Shown here one piece after another: positions 19,707 to 27,744 of a DNA stretch of 64,000 nt. The notes beneath the pieces are model-generated. The model was given only the letters and a program-made list of their open reading frames with translations, made no database searches and was not told where the DNA came from. The DNA comes from Streptomyces sp. NBC_01214 (GTDB taxonomy: Bacteria > Actinomycetota > Actinomycetes > Streptomycetales > Streptomycetaceae), in assembly GCF_026340975.1 (NCBI RefSeq), contig NZ_JAPEOS010000002.1:886501-950500 (forward strand). The letters are read 5' to 3'. The position numbers were made by a program, and so were the translations under genes. Every line of letters starts with the position of its first letter. Position 1 is the stretch's first letter.

Positions 19707-20510
19707 TCAGGCGCGCGGGCGGAGCAGGTCCAGCATCTCCTCGTGGAGCAGTCCGTTCGAGGCCGCGGCGTTCCCGCCGTGCACCCCGTCCACGCCGTCC
19801 AGGCTGGTGAAGCGGCCGCCCGCCTCCTGGACCACGACCGCGATGGCAGCCATGTCCCAGAGGTTGAGTTCGGGCTCGGCGCACAGGTCCAGCGAGCCCT
19901 CCGCGACCATCATGTACGGCCAGAAGTCCCCGTAGCCGCGGGTCCGCCAGCACGCCCGGGTCAGGTCCAGGAACCCGGGCAGTCGGCCCTGCTCCTCCCA
20001 GCCGCTCAGCGAGGAGTACGCGAACGAGGCGTCGCCCAGCCCGCCCACCTCGGACACGCCGATGGCGTTCGTCCCGCCGAGCGCGCCGCCCGCGTACGCG
20101 CCCCCGCCCCTGGTCGCCCACCAGCGGCGGCCCAGAGCCGGCGCGGACACCACGCCGACCACCGGACGGAACTCGCCGTCGGGGTCCTGGGCCATCAGGG
20201 AGATCAGCGTCGCCCAGACGGGGACCCCGCGCACGTAGTTCTTCGTGCCGTCGATCGGGTCCACCACCCAGCGGCGCGGACCGCTGCCCTTGAGCCCGTA
20301 CTCCTCGCCCAGGATGGCGTCGTCCGGCCGCGCGGCCGCGATGCCGGCCCGGATGATCTCCTCGGCCGCCTTGTCCGCCTCGCTCACCGGGGTCATGTCC
20401 GGCTTCGTCTCGACCTTCAGGTCGAGGGCGCGGAAGCGCTCCATCGTGGCGGCGTCCGCCGCGTCGGCGAGTTCGAGGGCAAGGCGCAGGTCATCGTCAT
20501 ACTCGGGCAT
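19707..20510 (-). CDS. hisN: Histidinol-phosphatase, inositol-monophosphatase-like (HisN)
   Basis: This 267-residue enzyme has the IMPase-family metal motifs: GEEYG near residue 69, WVVDPIDGTKNYVRG near 81, and LNLWDMAAIAVVVQEAGG near 218. Actinobacteria use this type as the histidinol-phosphatase of histidine biosynthesis. The segment NYVRGVPVWATLI favours HisN over a general inositol phosphatase. No ribosome-binding site is evident before the ATG, so it may be leaderless. It stands alone, divergent from a TetR gene. An inositol phosphatase is the alternative reading. Confidence 0.82.
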   Translation of the reverse strand: MPEYDDDLRLALELADAADAATMERFRALDLKVETKPDMTPVSEADKAAEEIIRAGIAAARPDDAILGEEYGLKGSGPRRWVVDPIDGTKNYVRGVPVWATLISLMAQDPDGEFRPVVGVVSAPALGRRWWATRGGGAYAGGALGGTNAIGVSEVGGLGDASFAYSSLSGWEEQGRLPGFLDLTRACWRTRGYGDFWPYMMVAEGSLDLCAEPELNLWDMAAIAVVVQEAGGRFTSLDGVDGVHGGNAAASNGLLHEEMLDLLRPRA

Positions 20511-20635
20511 GCCCGAACAGTATCGAGACTCCCGGAGCCCGACCAACGCTGTCCACAGTGCGGCCCCGATGCGCCCTTGACAGGATCTGGCGGCCCGTCA
20601 ACTCTGACCGGACAGAGCCGAACGGGGAGGCGCGG

Positions 20636-21178
20636 ATGCCGGCAGCCCGGGAGTCCTTGCTGGAGGCGGCGGGAGCGGCGCTCTCGGCGCGCCCCTGGCC
20701 GGACGTGCGCATGGTCGACGTGGCCGCCGCGGCGGGGGTGTCCCGGCAGACCCTCTACAACGAGTTCGGCGGCAAGGCGGGCCTGGGGCGCGCCCTGGTC
20801 CGCCGCGAGGCCGACCGCTATCTCGACGGGGTCGACCGGGCCCTGTCTGTTCCGGCCCAGGCCGCCGAGCGGCTCGCCGCCGTCGCGGAGTGGACCGTAC
20901 GGGCGGCCCGCGCGCAGCCCCTCGTACGGGCCCTGCTCACCGGTGCCTGGGACGCGGGCCTGCCCGCGGCGGGCGGCCGGGCACCCGGGCCCGGCGAGCT
21001 GGCCCGGGCCGTCCGGGACCGGGCGGCCGCCGCGCTGACGCCGGGGGAGGGCCCGCAGCGCTGCGAACTCGCCGTGCGCCTCGCCCTCTCCTACGTGATC
21101 GCCCCGGGGGAGGAGTCGGGGTCGGGCGAGCTGCGCAGGCTGCTCAGTGCGCCGACCCGGACAACTGGAGCCCGATGA
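20636..21178 (+). CDS. TetR family transcriptional regulator
   Basis: This 180-residue protein has an N-terminal TetR helix-turn-helix (MVDVAAAAGVSRQTLYNEFGGKAGL, residues about 24-48). An Ala-rich helical domain follows. The ATG has a clear GGGGAGG upstream. An inverted repeat CTCTG/CAGAG just before the start (about 20600-20616) may be its own operator. Its last 35 bases overlap the convergent SMR-exporter gene, which suggests the pair evolved together and that the exporter could be its target. The ligand is unknown. Confidence 0.8.
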   Translation: MPAARESLLEAAGAALSARPWPDVRMVDVAAAAGVSRQTLYNEFGGKAGLGRALVRREADRYLDGVDRALSVPAQAAERLAAVAEWTVRAARAQPLVRALLTGAWDAGLPAAGGRAPGPGELARAVRDRAAAALTPGEGPQRCELAVRLALSYVIAPGEESGSGELRRLLSAPTRTTGAR

Positions 21179-21467
21179 CGCCCAGGATGACCAGCGAGAT
21201 CGAGACGAGTTTGAGGGTGGAGACCAGGTCGCCGAGGAAGACCATGCCGTAGATCGCCGTACCGGCGGCGCCGATGCCCGTCCACACCGCGTACGCCGGT
21301 CCCACGTCCAGCTTCTTGAGCGCCAGGGTCAGCAGACCGAAGCTGCCGAGGGCGAAGCAGGCGAAGGCGACGGTCGGCCACAGCCGGGTGAATCCGTGGG
21401 AGAGCTTGAGGCAGACCGCAAATCCGGTTTCCAGGAGTCCCGCGACCACGACCAGCAGCCACGCCAT
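21144..21467 (-). CDS. sugE: SMR family exporter, SugE/Gdx-like
   Basis: This 107-residue protein has four membrane helices and the membrane-embedded glutamate E13 in AGLLETGFAV, the proton and substrate site of small multidrug resistance transporters. KKLDVGPAYAVWTGIGAAGTA matches the SugE/Gdx branch, known for guanidinium and quaternary ammonium export, more than the EmrE branch. It should work as an antiparallel dimer. GGGGAGG precedes the ATG. The gene ends inside the 3' end of the convergent TetR gene. No guanidine riboswitch is apparent upstream. Confidence 0.85.
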   Translation of the reverse strand: MAWLLVVVAGLLETGFAVCLKLSHGFTRLWPTVAFACFALGSFGLLTLALKKLDVGPAYAVWTGIGAAGTAIYGMVFLGDLVSTLKLVSISLVILGVIGLQLSGSAH

Positions 21468-21484
21468 GTCGAATGCCTCCCCGC

Positions 21485-21504
21485 GTCACGTGACATCGCG
21501 TCAC
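21485..21504. promoter_or_regulatory. Candidate operator upstream of the SMR exporter
   Basis: The perfect palindrome GTCACGTGAC (21485-21494) overlaps the inverted repeat GTGAC/GTCAC (21490-21504), 18-37 bases before the exporter start. It may bind the neighbouring TetR protein; this is inference. Confidence 0.4.
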
Positions 21505-21570
21505 TTGGTGCGATTATGCATTTATCCAGACAGGGCCCTCGACAAACGCGGCCGGACCTTCGCCGGACGG

Positions 21571-22581
21571 TCAGTCGCCCTCGCGCCGCTCGCGTGTCTC
21601 CAGCAGCCGGCGCAGCGAATACAGCCGCGCCGGGTCCGCGTGGCCGTCCTCCACCCACGTGTCGAGCGCGCAGTCCGGCTCGTCGTGGCTGCACGCGCGC
21701 GGGCACTCCTCGGTGCCCGGCACCAGGTCCGGGAAGGCCAGGATCACCCGGGACGGGTCCACGTGGTGCAGGCCGAAGGAGCGCACGCCCGGGGTGTCGA
21801 TGACCCAGCCGTCGCCGCTCGGCAGCGGCAGCGCGAGCGCCGAGGTGGTGGTGTGCCGGCCGCGGCCGGTCACCGCGTTGACGTGCCCGGTGGCGCGCTG
21901 GCGGCCCTCGGCGACCAGCGAGTTCACCAAGGTGGTCTTGCCGACGCCCGAGTGTCCGACGAAGGCCGTGATGCGGCCGTCGAGCCGCTCGCGCACCCGG
22001 TCCGCCGCGTCGCCCGTGGCCAGCTCCTCGCGGTTGGTCACCACGTAGTTCACGCCGAGCGTCGCGTAGATCTCCAGGATCTTGTCCGCGGAGGTCAGGT
22101 CGGACTTGGTGAGCACGAGCAGCGGTTCCAGCCCGGCGTCGTACGCCGCCACCAGGCAGCGGTCGATCATCCGGGGCCGCGGCTCCGGGTCGGCCAGGGC
22201 CGTGACGATGGCCAGCTGGTCGGCGTTGGCGACGACCACCCGCTCGTACGGGTCGTCGTCGTCGGCGGTGCGCCGCAGGACGGACTTGCGCTCCTCGATC
22301 CGCACGATGCGGGCGAGGGTGTCCTTCTTGCCGGACAGGTCACCGACGATCCAGACCCGGTCGCCGACCACCGCGGCCTTGCGGCCCAGCTCGCGGGCCT
22401 TCATCGCGTGCACCGAGCGGCCCTCGACCAGGCAGGTCAGCCGGCCGCGGTCCACGGTGAGGACGAAGCCCTCGGCCGCGTCCTCGTGCTTGGGCCGGAT
22501 GCTGGTCCGCGGCCGGTTGCCCTTGGGGTTTGGGCGCTGGCGGATGTCGTCCTCGTCGGTGTGCTTGCCGTACCTGCGCAT
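21571..22581 (-). CDS. rsgA: Ribosome small-subunit-dependent GTPase A
   Basis: RsgA assists late maturation of the 30S subunit. The 336-residue protein shows the circularly permuted GTPase order of the family: the G4 motif LTKSD comes before the G1 motif GHSGVGKTT, followed by the G3 motif DTPG. A C-terminal zinc knuckle is visible as C.RACSHDEPDCAL. An N-terminal OB-like domain carries the LTCLVEGRSV strand. The ATG at 22581 lies eight bases after the aroA stop, with GGGAG inside the aroA end, so the two are cotranscribed and probably coupled. Confidence 0.93.
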   Translation of the reverse strand: MRRYGKHTDEDDIRQRPNPKGNRPRTSIRPKHEDAAEGFVLTVDRGRLTCLVEGRSVHAMKARELGRKAAVVGDRVWIVGDLSGKKDTLARIVRIEERKSVLRRTADDDDPYERVVVANADQLAIVTALADPEPRPRMIDRCLVAAYDAGLEPLLVLTKSDLTSADKILEIYATLGVNYVVTNREELATGDAADRVRERLDGRITAFVGHSGVGKTTLVNSLVAEGRQRATGHVNAVTGRGRHTTTSALALPLPSGDGWVIDTPGVRSFGLHHVDPSRVILAFPDLVPGTEECPRACSHDEPDCALDTWVEDGHADPARLYSLRRLLETRERREGD

Positions 22582-22589
22582 GACGGGCC

Positions 22590-23963
22590 CTACGCTCCCG
22601 CACCCGCTCCGGGAGCCCCGGAGCCACCGGCGTCCCCGGCGAGCATGTCCGTCCACATCTTCGGGAAGTCCGGCAGGGTCTTCGCGGTCGTCGCCACGTT
22701 CTCGATCCGTACGCCCTCCACCGCCAGGCCGATCACCGCGCCCGCGGTGGCCATCCGGTGGTCGTCGTACGTGTGGAAGGTGCCGCCGTGCATCCGGCGC
22801 GGCCGGATGCGCAGGCCGTCGGCGGTCTCGGTGACGTCGCCGCCGAGCGCGTTGATCTCCTTGGTCAGCGCGGCCAGCCGGTCCGTCTCGTGCAGCCGCA
22901 GGTGCGCGACGCCGCGCAGCACCGAATCGGAGTCGGCCAGGGCGGCCACCGCCGCGATGCCCGGGGTGAGCTCGCCGACCTCGCTCAGGTCCACGTCGAT
23001 GCCGTGGATCTTGCCGGTGCCGGTGAAGACCAGGCCCGCGTCGGTCAGCTCGCAGGAGCCGCCCATCTCGGTGAAGATCCGGCGCAGCGCGTCGCCCGGC
23101 TGGGTGGTGCGGCGCGGCCAGTCGGGGATGGTCACCGTGCCGCCGGTGATCAGGGCCGCGGCCAGGAAGGGCTGCGCGTTGGAGAGGTCCGGCTCCACGA
23201 CCATGTCGCGGCCCAGCAGTGCGCTGGGGGCGACCCGCCAGACGTCCTTCTCACCGCCGGCCTCGGGGGTGTCGACCTGGGCGCCCGCCGCGCGCAGCAT
23301 CTCCACGGTCATCCGGATGTGCGGCATCGACGGCAGCTTGCCGCCCACGTGCCGGACCTCGACGCCCTGGTTGAACCGCGGGGCGGACAGCAGCAGGGCG
23401 GAGACGAACTGCGAGGAGTTGCTGGCGTCGATCTCGACGGTGCCGCCCTCCAGGGCCCCGCCGCCCTGGACGGTCATGGGCAGCGCGCCCCGGCCGTCGT
23501 CGTCGATCCGGGCACCGAGCGTGCGCAGGGCGGTGATGACCGGGCCGAGCGGGCGCTCGTAGGAGCGCGGGTCGCCGTCGAAGCGGATGTCGCCGTCGGC
23601 GAGGGTGGCGACGGGCGGTAGGAAGCGCATGACCGTGCCCGCGTTGCCGACGTCCACGGTCGTCGGGCCGTGCAGGGCCGCCGGGATGATCCGCCAGGCC
23701 TCGCCGCCCGCACCGTCACCGGCGGAGCTCGACGAGACGGTCTCCTCGATGCCGACGCCCAGCGCACGCAGCGCGTCGGACATCAGCTGCGAGTCGCGCG
23801 AGCGCAGCGGGCGGCGCACCCAGCCGGGCTCGGCGGCGAGCGCGGCGAGCACGAGGGCCCGGTTGGTGACCGATTTGGAGCCCGGCACCGTGACGGTGGC
23901 GCGGACGGTCCCGTCGGCGAGCGGAGCGGGCCAGAGGGCGGGGAGCGCGGGGGTCTCGGTCAT
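22590..23963 (-). CDS. aroA: 3-phosphoshikimate 1-carboxyvinyltransferase (EPSP synthase)
   Basis: The enzyme transfers the enolpyruvyl group of PEP to shikimate-3-phosphate in aromatic amino acid synthesis. The 457-residue protein has the family landmarks: VPGSKSVTNRALVLAAL near the start, GNAGTVMRFLPP near residue 110, and LRLHETDRLAAL near 330. These are the substrate-binding lysine and arginine regions. The ATG at 23963 is taken as the start; GTG codons a few bases upstream are possible. It is the first gene of a two-gene unit with rsgA. The Gly/Ala-rich last 20 residues look disordered. Confidence 0.93.
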   Translation of the reverse strand: MTETPALPALWPAPLADGTVRATVTVPGSKSVTNRALVLAALAAEPGWVRRPLRSRDSQLMSDALRALGVGIEETVSSSSAGDGAGGEAWRIIPAALHGPTTVDVGNAGTVMRFLPPVATLADGDIRFDGDPRSYERPLGPVITALRTLGARIDDDGRGALPMTVQGGGALEGGTVEIDASNSSQFVSALLLSAPRFNQGVEVRHVGGKLPSMPHIRMTVEMLRAAGAQVDTPEAGGEKDVWRVAPSALLGRDMVVEPDLSNAQPFLAAALITGGTVTIPDWPRRTTQPGDALRRIFTEMGGSCELTDAGLVFTGTGKIHGIDVDLSEVGELTPGIAAVAALADSDSVLRGVAHLRLHETDRLAALTKEINALGGDVTETADGLRIRPRRMHGGTFHTYDDHRMATAGAVIGLAVEGVRIENVATTAKTLPDFPKMWTDMLAGDAGGSGAPGAGAGA

Positions 23964-24026
23964 GGCCACCACTTTAGTGGCTTCCCCGACCCCAGATCTT
24001 GATCCCGGTCCCGTCTCGGGGAGCGG

Positions 24027-24740
24027 TCACAGGGCGAGCAGCCAGCGGGCCCCGCCGATCAGCGAGCACAGTGCGACGACGTGGAAGAAGAGCAGCCACA
24101 CCACCGGGTGCAGGTGGGTGAGCCGGCCGAGCTGGTCGGCGTCGGAATCGGGGGCCCCGCCGCCCCGGCGCTTGGCCCCCAGCTCGAAGACCGGCCGGAC
24201 CCCGCCGAACAGCAGGAACCACACCACCAGGTACGCGAAACCGGCCTGCACCTCGGCCGGGGCCAGCCAGGACACCAGCAGGAAGGTTCCGCCGGTCAGT
24301 ACCACCGTCAGCGCCCCGTACGCGTTCCGGATCATCACCAGCATCGCCAGGAGCAGGGCGGTGGCCACCCACAGCAGCAGCGTGATCCGGTGCGCGGACA
24401 GCAGCGCCGCCCCGCCCAGCCCGAGCAGCGAGGGCGCCGTGTACCCGCCCGCGGCGGTCAAGATCATCCCCAGCCCGGTCGGCCGGCCCCGGCTGACGGT
24501 GACCCCGCTGGTGTCGGAGTGCAGCCGTATCCCGCTCAGACGCCGCCCGGTCAGCAGTGCCAGCAGCCCGTGCCCGCCCTCGTGCGCGATGGTGACGGCG
24601 TTGCGCGAAAGCCGCCACAGCGGGCGGGGACCCACCGCAGCCACTGCGACGAGCCCCGTCACGATCACCAACCACAGGTCGGGCGAGGTCTGTATGCCCG
24701 TGAGCCGGTCCCACAGACCGGCCGTCGTGCTGCTGTCCAT
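24027..24740 (-). CDS. M50B family integral membrane zinc metallopeptidase
   Basis: This 237-residue protein has about six membrane helices and an HEGGHGLLAL motif near residue 55, the HExxH zinc site of membrane-embedded M50 proteases. A possible third-ligand region follows in the later helices. M50B members such as SpoIVFB act in regulated intramembrane proteolysis, but no substrate gene is adjacent here. AAGGAG lies about eleven bases before the ATG. It is divergent from the SRAP gene. Function is inferred from the motif only. Confidence 0.82.
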   Translation of the reverse strand: MDSSTTAGLWDRLTGIQTSPDLWLVIVTGLVAVAAVGPRPLWRLSRNAVTIAHEGGHGLLALLTGRRLSGIRLHSDTSGVTVSRGRPTGLGMILTAAGGYTAPSLLGLGGAALLSAHRITLLLWVATALLLAMLVMIRNAYGALTVVLTGGTFLLVSWLAPAEVQAGFAYLVVWFLLFGGVRPVFELGAKRRGGGAPDSDADQLGRLTHLHPVVWLLFFHVVALCSLIGGARWLLAL

Positions 24741-24770
24741 AAGGTGGCGGACTCCTTGCGGTGGTGTACC

Positions 24771-24798
24771 GGGGGCACCTCCCAGCGGTAGCTGGGGG
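24771..24798. repeat. 28-bp dispersed palindromic repeat, copy A
   Basis: The sequence contains the near-palindrome CCCAGC-GGT-AGCTGGG framed by GGGGG runs. It is an inverted near-copy (27 of 28) of 30577-30604. It ends 21 bases before the SRAP start codon. Confidence 0.75.
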
Positions 24799-24819
24799 CG
24801 ACATGGCAGTGTGGCAGCC

Positions 24820-25638
24820 ATGTGTGGACGGTATGCGGCGAGTCGTAGGCCCGAGGACCTGGTGGAGGCCTTCGGCATCGAGAAGTGGGAGCCGGAGGAG
24901 GCCCTGGCCCCCGATTTCAACGTGGCGCCGACGAAAGAGGTCCACGTGGTCCTCGACCGTCCCCTCAAAGACGCCCCGCACCCGCGTCCGGTTCGCCAGC
25001 TGCGCGTCCTGAAATGGGGGCTGGTCCCCTCCTGGGCCCAGAACCCCGACGGCGCCGCCCGGATGATCAACGCCCGGTCCGAGACCCTGCACGAGAAGCC
25101 CTCCTTCCGCCGGCCCTTCGCACAGCGCCGCTGCATCGTCCCCGCCGACGGCTACTACGAGTGGGTCACCGCCCACGACGAGCGGCAGCTGGAGGTGGAG
25201 GGCAAGAAGAAGCGGGCCCGCAAGCAGCCCTACTTCGTGCTCCCCTCCGACGGCTCCGTCTTCGCCATGGCCGGGATATACGAGTTCTGGCGCGACCGGA
25301 CCCTGCCCGACGAACACCCGCTCTCCTGGTGGGTCACCTGCTCGGTGATCACCACGGAGGCCGAGGCCGGCCCCCTGGCAGTGGCCCCCGCCGAAGGGCC
25401 GCGCTCGCTCGCCGACATCCACCCGCGGATGCCGCTGATGCTGGCCCCGGACCGCTGGGACGCCTGGCTGGACCCGGCGAACACCGACACCGAGGGCTCG
25501 CTGAGGGAGCTGCTCGCCCCGCCGCCCGGCGGGCTGATGCGGGCCTACCCGGTGTCGACCGCCGTGAGCAACGTGCGCAACAACGGCCCGGAGCTGTTGA
25601 CGGAACTGGCCGCGCCGGAGGAGGGCACCCTCTTTTGA
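24820..25638 (+). CDS. SRAP domain protein (YedK/HMCES type abasic-site protector)
   Basis: SRAP proteins shield abasic sites in single-stranded DNA by forming a thiazolidine crosslink through Cys2. Here the protein begins MCGRYAA, so processing of the first Met exposes the cysteine. Other active-site pieces are visible: the asparagine in INARSET, the glutamate in DGYYEW, and the histidine in DIHPRMP. The length of 272 residues is normal for actinobacterial members. An insertion rich in Lys and Arg near residue 130 is common in the family. No SOS box is evident upstream; a dispersed 28-bp repeat lies there instead. Confidence 0.92.
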   Translation: MCGRYAASRRPEDLVEAFGIEKWEPEEALAPDFNVAPTKEVHVVLDRPLKDAPHPRPVRQLRVLKWGLVPSWAQNPDGAARMINARSETLHEKPSFRRPFAQRRCIVPADGYYEWVTAHDERQLEVEGKKKRARKQPYFVLPSDGSVFAMAGIYEFWRDRTLPDEHPLSWWVTCSVITTEAEAGPLAVAPAEGPRSLADIHPRMPLMLAPDRWDAWLDPANTDTEGSLRELLAPPPGGLMRAYPVSTAVSNVRNNGPELLTELAAPEEGTLF

Positions 25639-25657
25639 CCCGGGCAGGATGGGACGC

Positions 25658-26308
25658 ATGACCACGCGTACCGAGAGCGTCGACACCACGGCGGGCGAAG
25701 CCCGCATCACCTGGCACCCGGCGCCGGAGCCGAGGCTCGTGCTCGCCGTGAGCCACGGCGCCGGCGGCGGCATCGAGGCCCGGGACCTTGGGGCGCTGGC
25801 CGCCGCCCTGCCCGCCCGCGGCATCACGGTGGCCCTGGTCGAACAGCCCTGGCGGGTCGCCGGGAAGAAGGTCGCCGCCGCGCCCAAGGTGCTGGACGAG
25901 GGCTGGCGCGGGCTGTGGCCGGCGCTCACGGAGCCCGGGCTGCCCGTGGTCGCCGGCGGGCGCAGCGCCGGGGCCCGGGTGGCCTGCCGGACCGCCGCCG
26001 AACTGGGAGCCGCCGGGGTGCTGGCGCTGGCCTTCCCGCTGCACCCGCCGGGCCGGCCGGAGAAGTCCCGCGCCGAAGAACTCACCGGGGCCGGCCGGCC
26101 CGCCCTCGTGGTCCAGGGCGGCCGGGACCCCTTCGGGCGGCCCGAGGAATTCCCGCCACCGGGCGGGCAGGACCCGTACGAGCTCGTGGAGGTGGCGTAC
26201 GCCGATCACGGCTTCGCGGTGCCGAAGAAGGCGGACACCACCCAGGAGGAAGCGCTCCGGACGATCACCGAAGCCGTGGGGGAGTGGCTCGCCCGGCTCT
26301 CCGTCTGA
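25658..26308 (+). CDS. Alpha/beta hydrolase, KANL3/Tex30-like dienelactone-hydrolase fold
   Basis: This 216-residue protein has the nucleophile elbow GGRSAGARVA near residue 110, an acid region VVQGGRDPFG near 157, and a catalytic histidine in ADHGF near 189. It is a compact alpha/beta hydrolase of the type annotated as predicted alpha/beta-hydrolase or dienelactone hydrolase family. AGGATGGG precedes the ATG at 25658. It begins 19 bases after the SRAP gene and is likely in the same transcript. The substrate is unknown. Confidence 0.8.
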   Translation: MTTRTESVDTTAGEARITWHPAPEPRLVLAVSHGAGGGIEARDLGALAAALPARGITVALVEQPWRVAGKKVAAAPKVLDEGWRGLWPALTEPGLPVVAGGRSAGARVACRTAAELGAAGVLALAFPLHPPGRPEKSRAEELTGAGRPALVVQGGRDPFGRPEEFPPPGGQDPYELVEVAYADHGFAVPKKADTTQEEALRTITEAVGEWLARLSV

Positions 26309-26357
26309 GGCCCGCCGGCCGCGTCCCGGAGAAAGCCGGAAACCCGCCGGACGCCCG

Positions 26358-26383
26358 GGAATGCGCCGCCCGCCCCTTCTGTT
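26358..26383 (+). promoter_or_regulatory. SigR-type promoter of sigR (GGAAT-N18-GTT)
   Basis: GGAAT at 26358-26362 and GTT at 26381-26383 are separated by exactly 18 bases, the SigR consensus. This corresponds to the self-induced p2 promoter of sigR and lies upstream of the long-form ATG. Confidence 0.85.
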
Positions 26384-26431
26384 GTCTCGGATGTCGGAAC
26401 GTAGGGGAACTCGTCGGAGGAGAGGGAGCGC

Positions 26432-27241
26432 ATGACCCAGGTCATCAGCCAGAACCGTCGGCAGGCCGCTGACCTGGACTGGACCGTGCTGCCGGCACCG
26501 AAGCGCGGCTCGCTTCGGGCGGCGGAGGGCCAGGAAGGTCGACTATTCTCCGATTCGAGCGGATCCGCTTTCGGAGCCGCCACGCTGTCGGAGGAGGTGG
26601 GTCCTGTCGCTGGGACCGACGAAGGCCACGCGGAGGAGACGACCCTGGAGCGCAACGCGCGCTTCGAACGGGACGCCCTCGGCTACCTCGACCAGATGTA
26701 CTCGGCCGCGCTGCGCATGACGCGCAATCCGGCCGACGCCGAGGACCTGGTCCAGGAGACGTACGCGAAGGCGTACGCGTCCTTCCACCAGTTCCGCGAG
26801 GGCACCAACCTGAAGGCGTGGCTCTACCGCATTCTGACCAACACCTTCATCAACTCCTACCGCAAGAAGCAGCGCGAGCCCCAGCGCAGCGCCGCGGAGG
26901 AGATCGAGGACTGGCAGCTGGCGCGCGCCGAGTCGCACATGTCGACCGGACTGCGTTCCGCCGAGTCGCAGGCGCTCGACCACCTGCCGGATTCGGACGT
27001 GAAGGAAGCCCTGCAGGCCATTCCGGAGGAGTTCCGCATCGCGGTCTACCTTGCCGACGTAGAGGGCTTTGCGTACAAGGAGATCGCGGACATCATGGGT
27101 ACACCCATCGGTACGGTCATGTCGCGACTGCACCGTGGCCGCCGTCAACTCCGCGGAATGCTGGAGGACTATGCCCGTGAGCGCGGGCTGGTTCCCGCGG
27201 GCGCGGGAGAGTCGAACGACCGGAAAGGCTCGGACTCATGA
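26432..27241 (+). CDS. sigR: RNA polymerase ECF sigma factor SigR (with long isoform)
   Basis: SigR directs the thiol-oxidative stress response in Streptomyces. Region 2 is visible in the frame around LRMTRNPADAEDLVQETYAKAY, with FREGTNLKAWLYRILTN next. Region 4 follows near VEGFAYKEIADIMGTPIGTVMSRLHRG. The full frame from the ATG at 26432 encodes 269 residues. An in-frame GTG at 26597 would give the standard 214-residue form, leaving a 55-residue extension, which matches the known unstable long SigR isoform made from the self-induced promoter. The stop overlaps the rsrA start by four bases, so sigma and anti-sigma are coupled. Confidence 0.95.
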   Translation: MTQVISQNRRQAADLDWTVLPAPKRGSLRAAEGQEGRLFSDSSGSAFGAATLSEEVGPVAGTDEGHAEETTLERNARFERDALGYLDQMYSAALRMTRNPADAEDLVQETYAKAYASFHQFREGTNLKAWLYRILTNTFINSYRKKQREPQRSAAEEIEDWQLARAESHMSTGLRSAESQALDHLPDSDVKEALQAIPEEFRIAVYLADVEGFAYKEIADIMGTPIGTVMSRLHRGRRQLRGMLEDYARERGLVPAGAGESNDRKGSDS

Positions 27242-27543
27242 GTTGCGGAGAGCCGCACGAGACAGAGTGCTCTGAGGTCCTGGACCACCTGTACGAGTTC
27301 CTCGACCAGGAGATGCCGGACAGTGACTGCACGAAGTTCGAGACGCATTTCGGCGAGTGCAATCCCTGCCTGGAGAAGTACGGACTCGAACAGGCCGTGA
27401 AGAAGCTGGTAAAGCGCTGCTGCGGGTCTGACGACGTGCCGACCGACCTGCGGTCGAAGGTGATGGGCCGGATCGAACTGATCAGGTCCGGCCAGTCGGT
27501 GCCCGACCACGACGTCACCGCCGACAATCCCGCGCCCGGCTGA
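27238..27543 (+). CDS. rsrA: Zinc-binding anti-sigma factor RsrA
   Basis: RsrA binds SigR under reducing conditions and releases it when disulfides form. The 101-residue protein keeps every cysteine and histidine known to matter in the Streptomyces coelicolor protein: C11, H37, C41 and C44 for zinc and redox sensing, plus C3, C31, C61 and C62. The HxxxCxxC core reads HFGECNPC. The ATG overlaps the end of sigR, a typical coupling. A 9-bp stem near 27579-27625 may terminate the transcript. Confidence 0.95.
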   Translation: MSCGEPHETECSEVLDHLYEFLDQEMPDSDCTKFETHFGECNPCLEKYGLEQAVKKLVKRCCGSDDVPTDLRSKVMGRIELIRSGQSVPDHDVTADNPAPG

Positions 27544-27744
27544 CCCGCGACGCCGACCGGCTAGACGAGGGAACACCCGCCCCCGGAAGAGCAGTTCATT
27601 CACCCGAATGTGCTAATCCGGGGGCGTCCGCATGGCCCAATGCGGAAATGTGGCCCACCTCGCTCCCGGCCCCACCTATTCTCCCCATTCGGTGCCGGCT
27701 CGATCCGGCACCCGGTGTGCACGGCACAGGGGGAGGAGAGCGCC

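Noticed and set aside
21468..21570. Guanidine riboswitch before the SMR exporter
   Set aside because: No ACGR tandem hairpins or ykkC core can be found; only a palindromic DNA site is seen.
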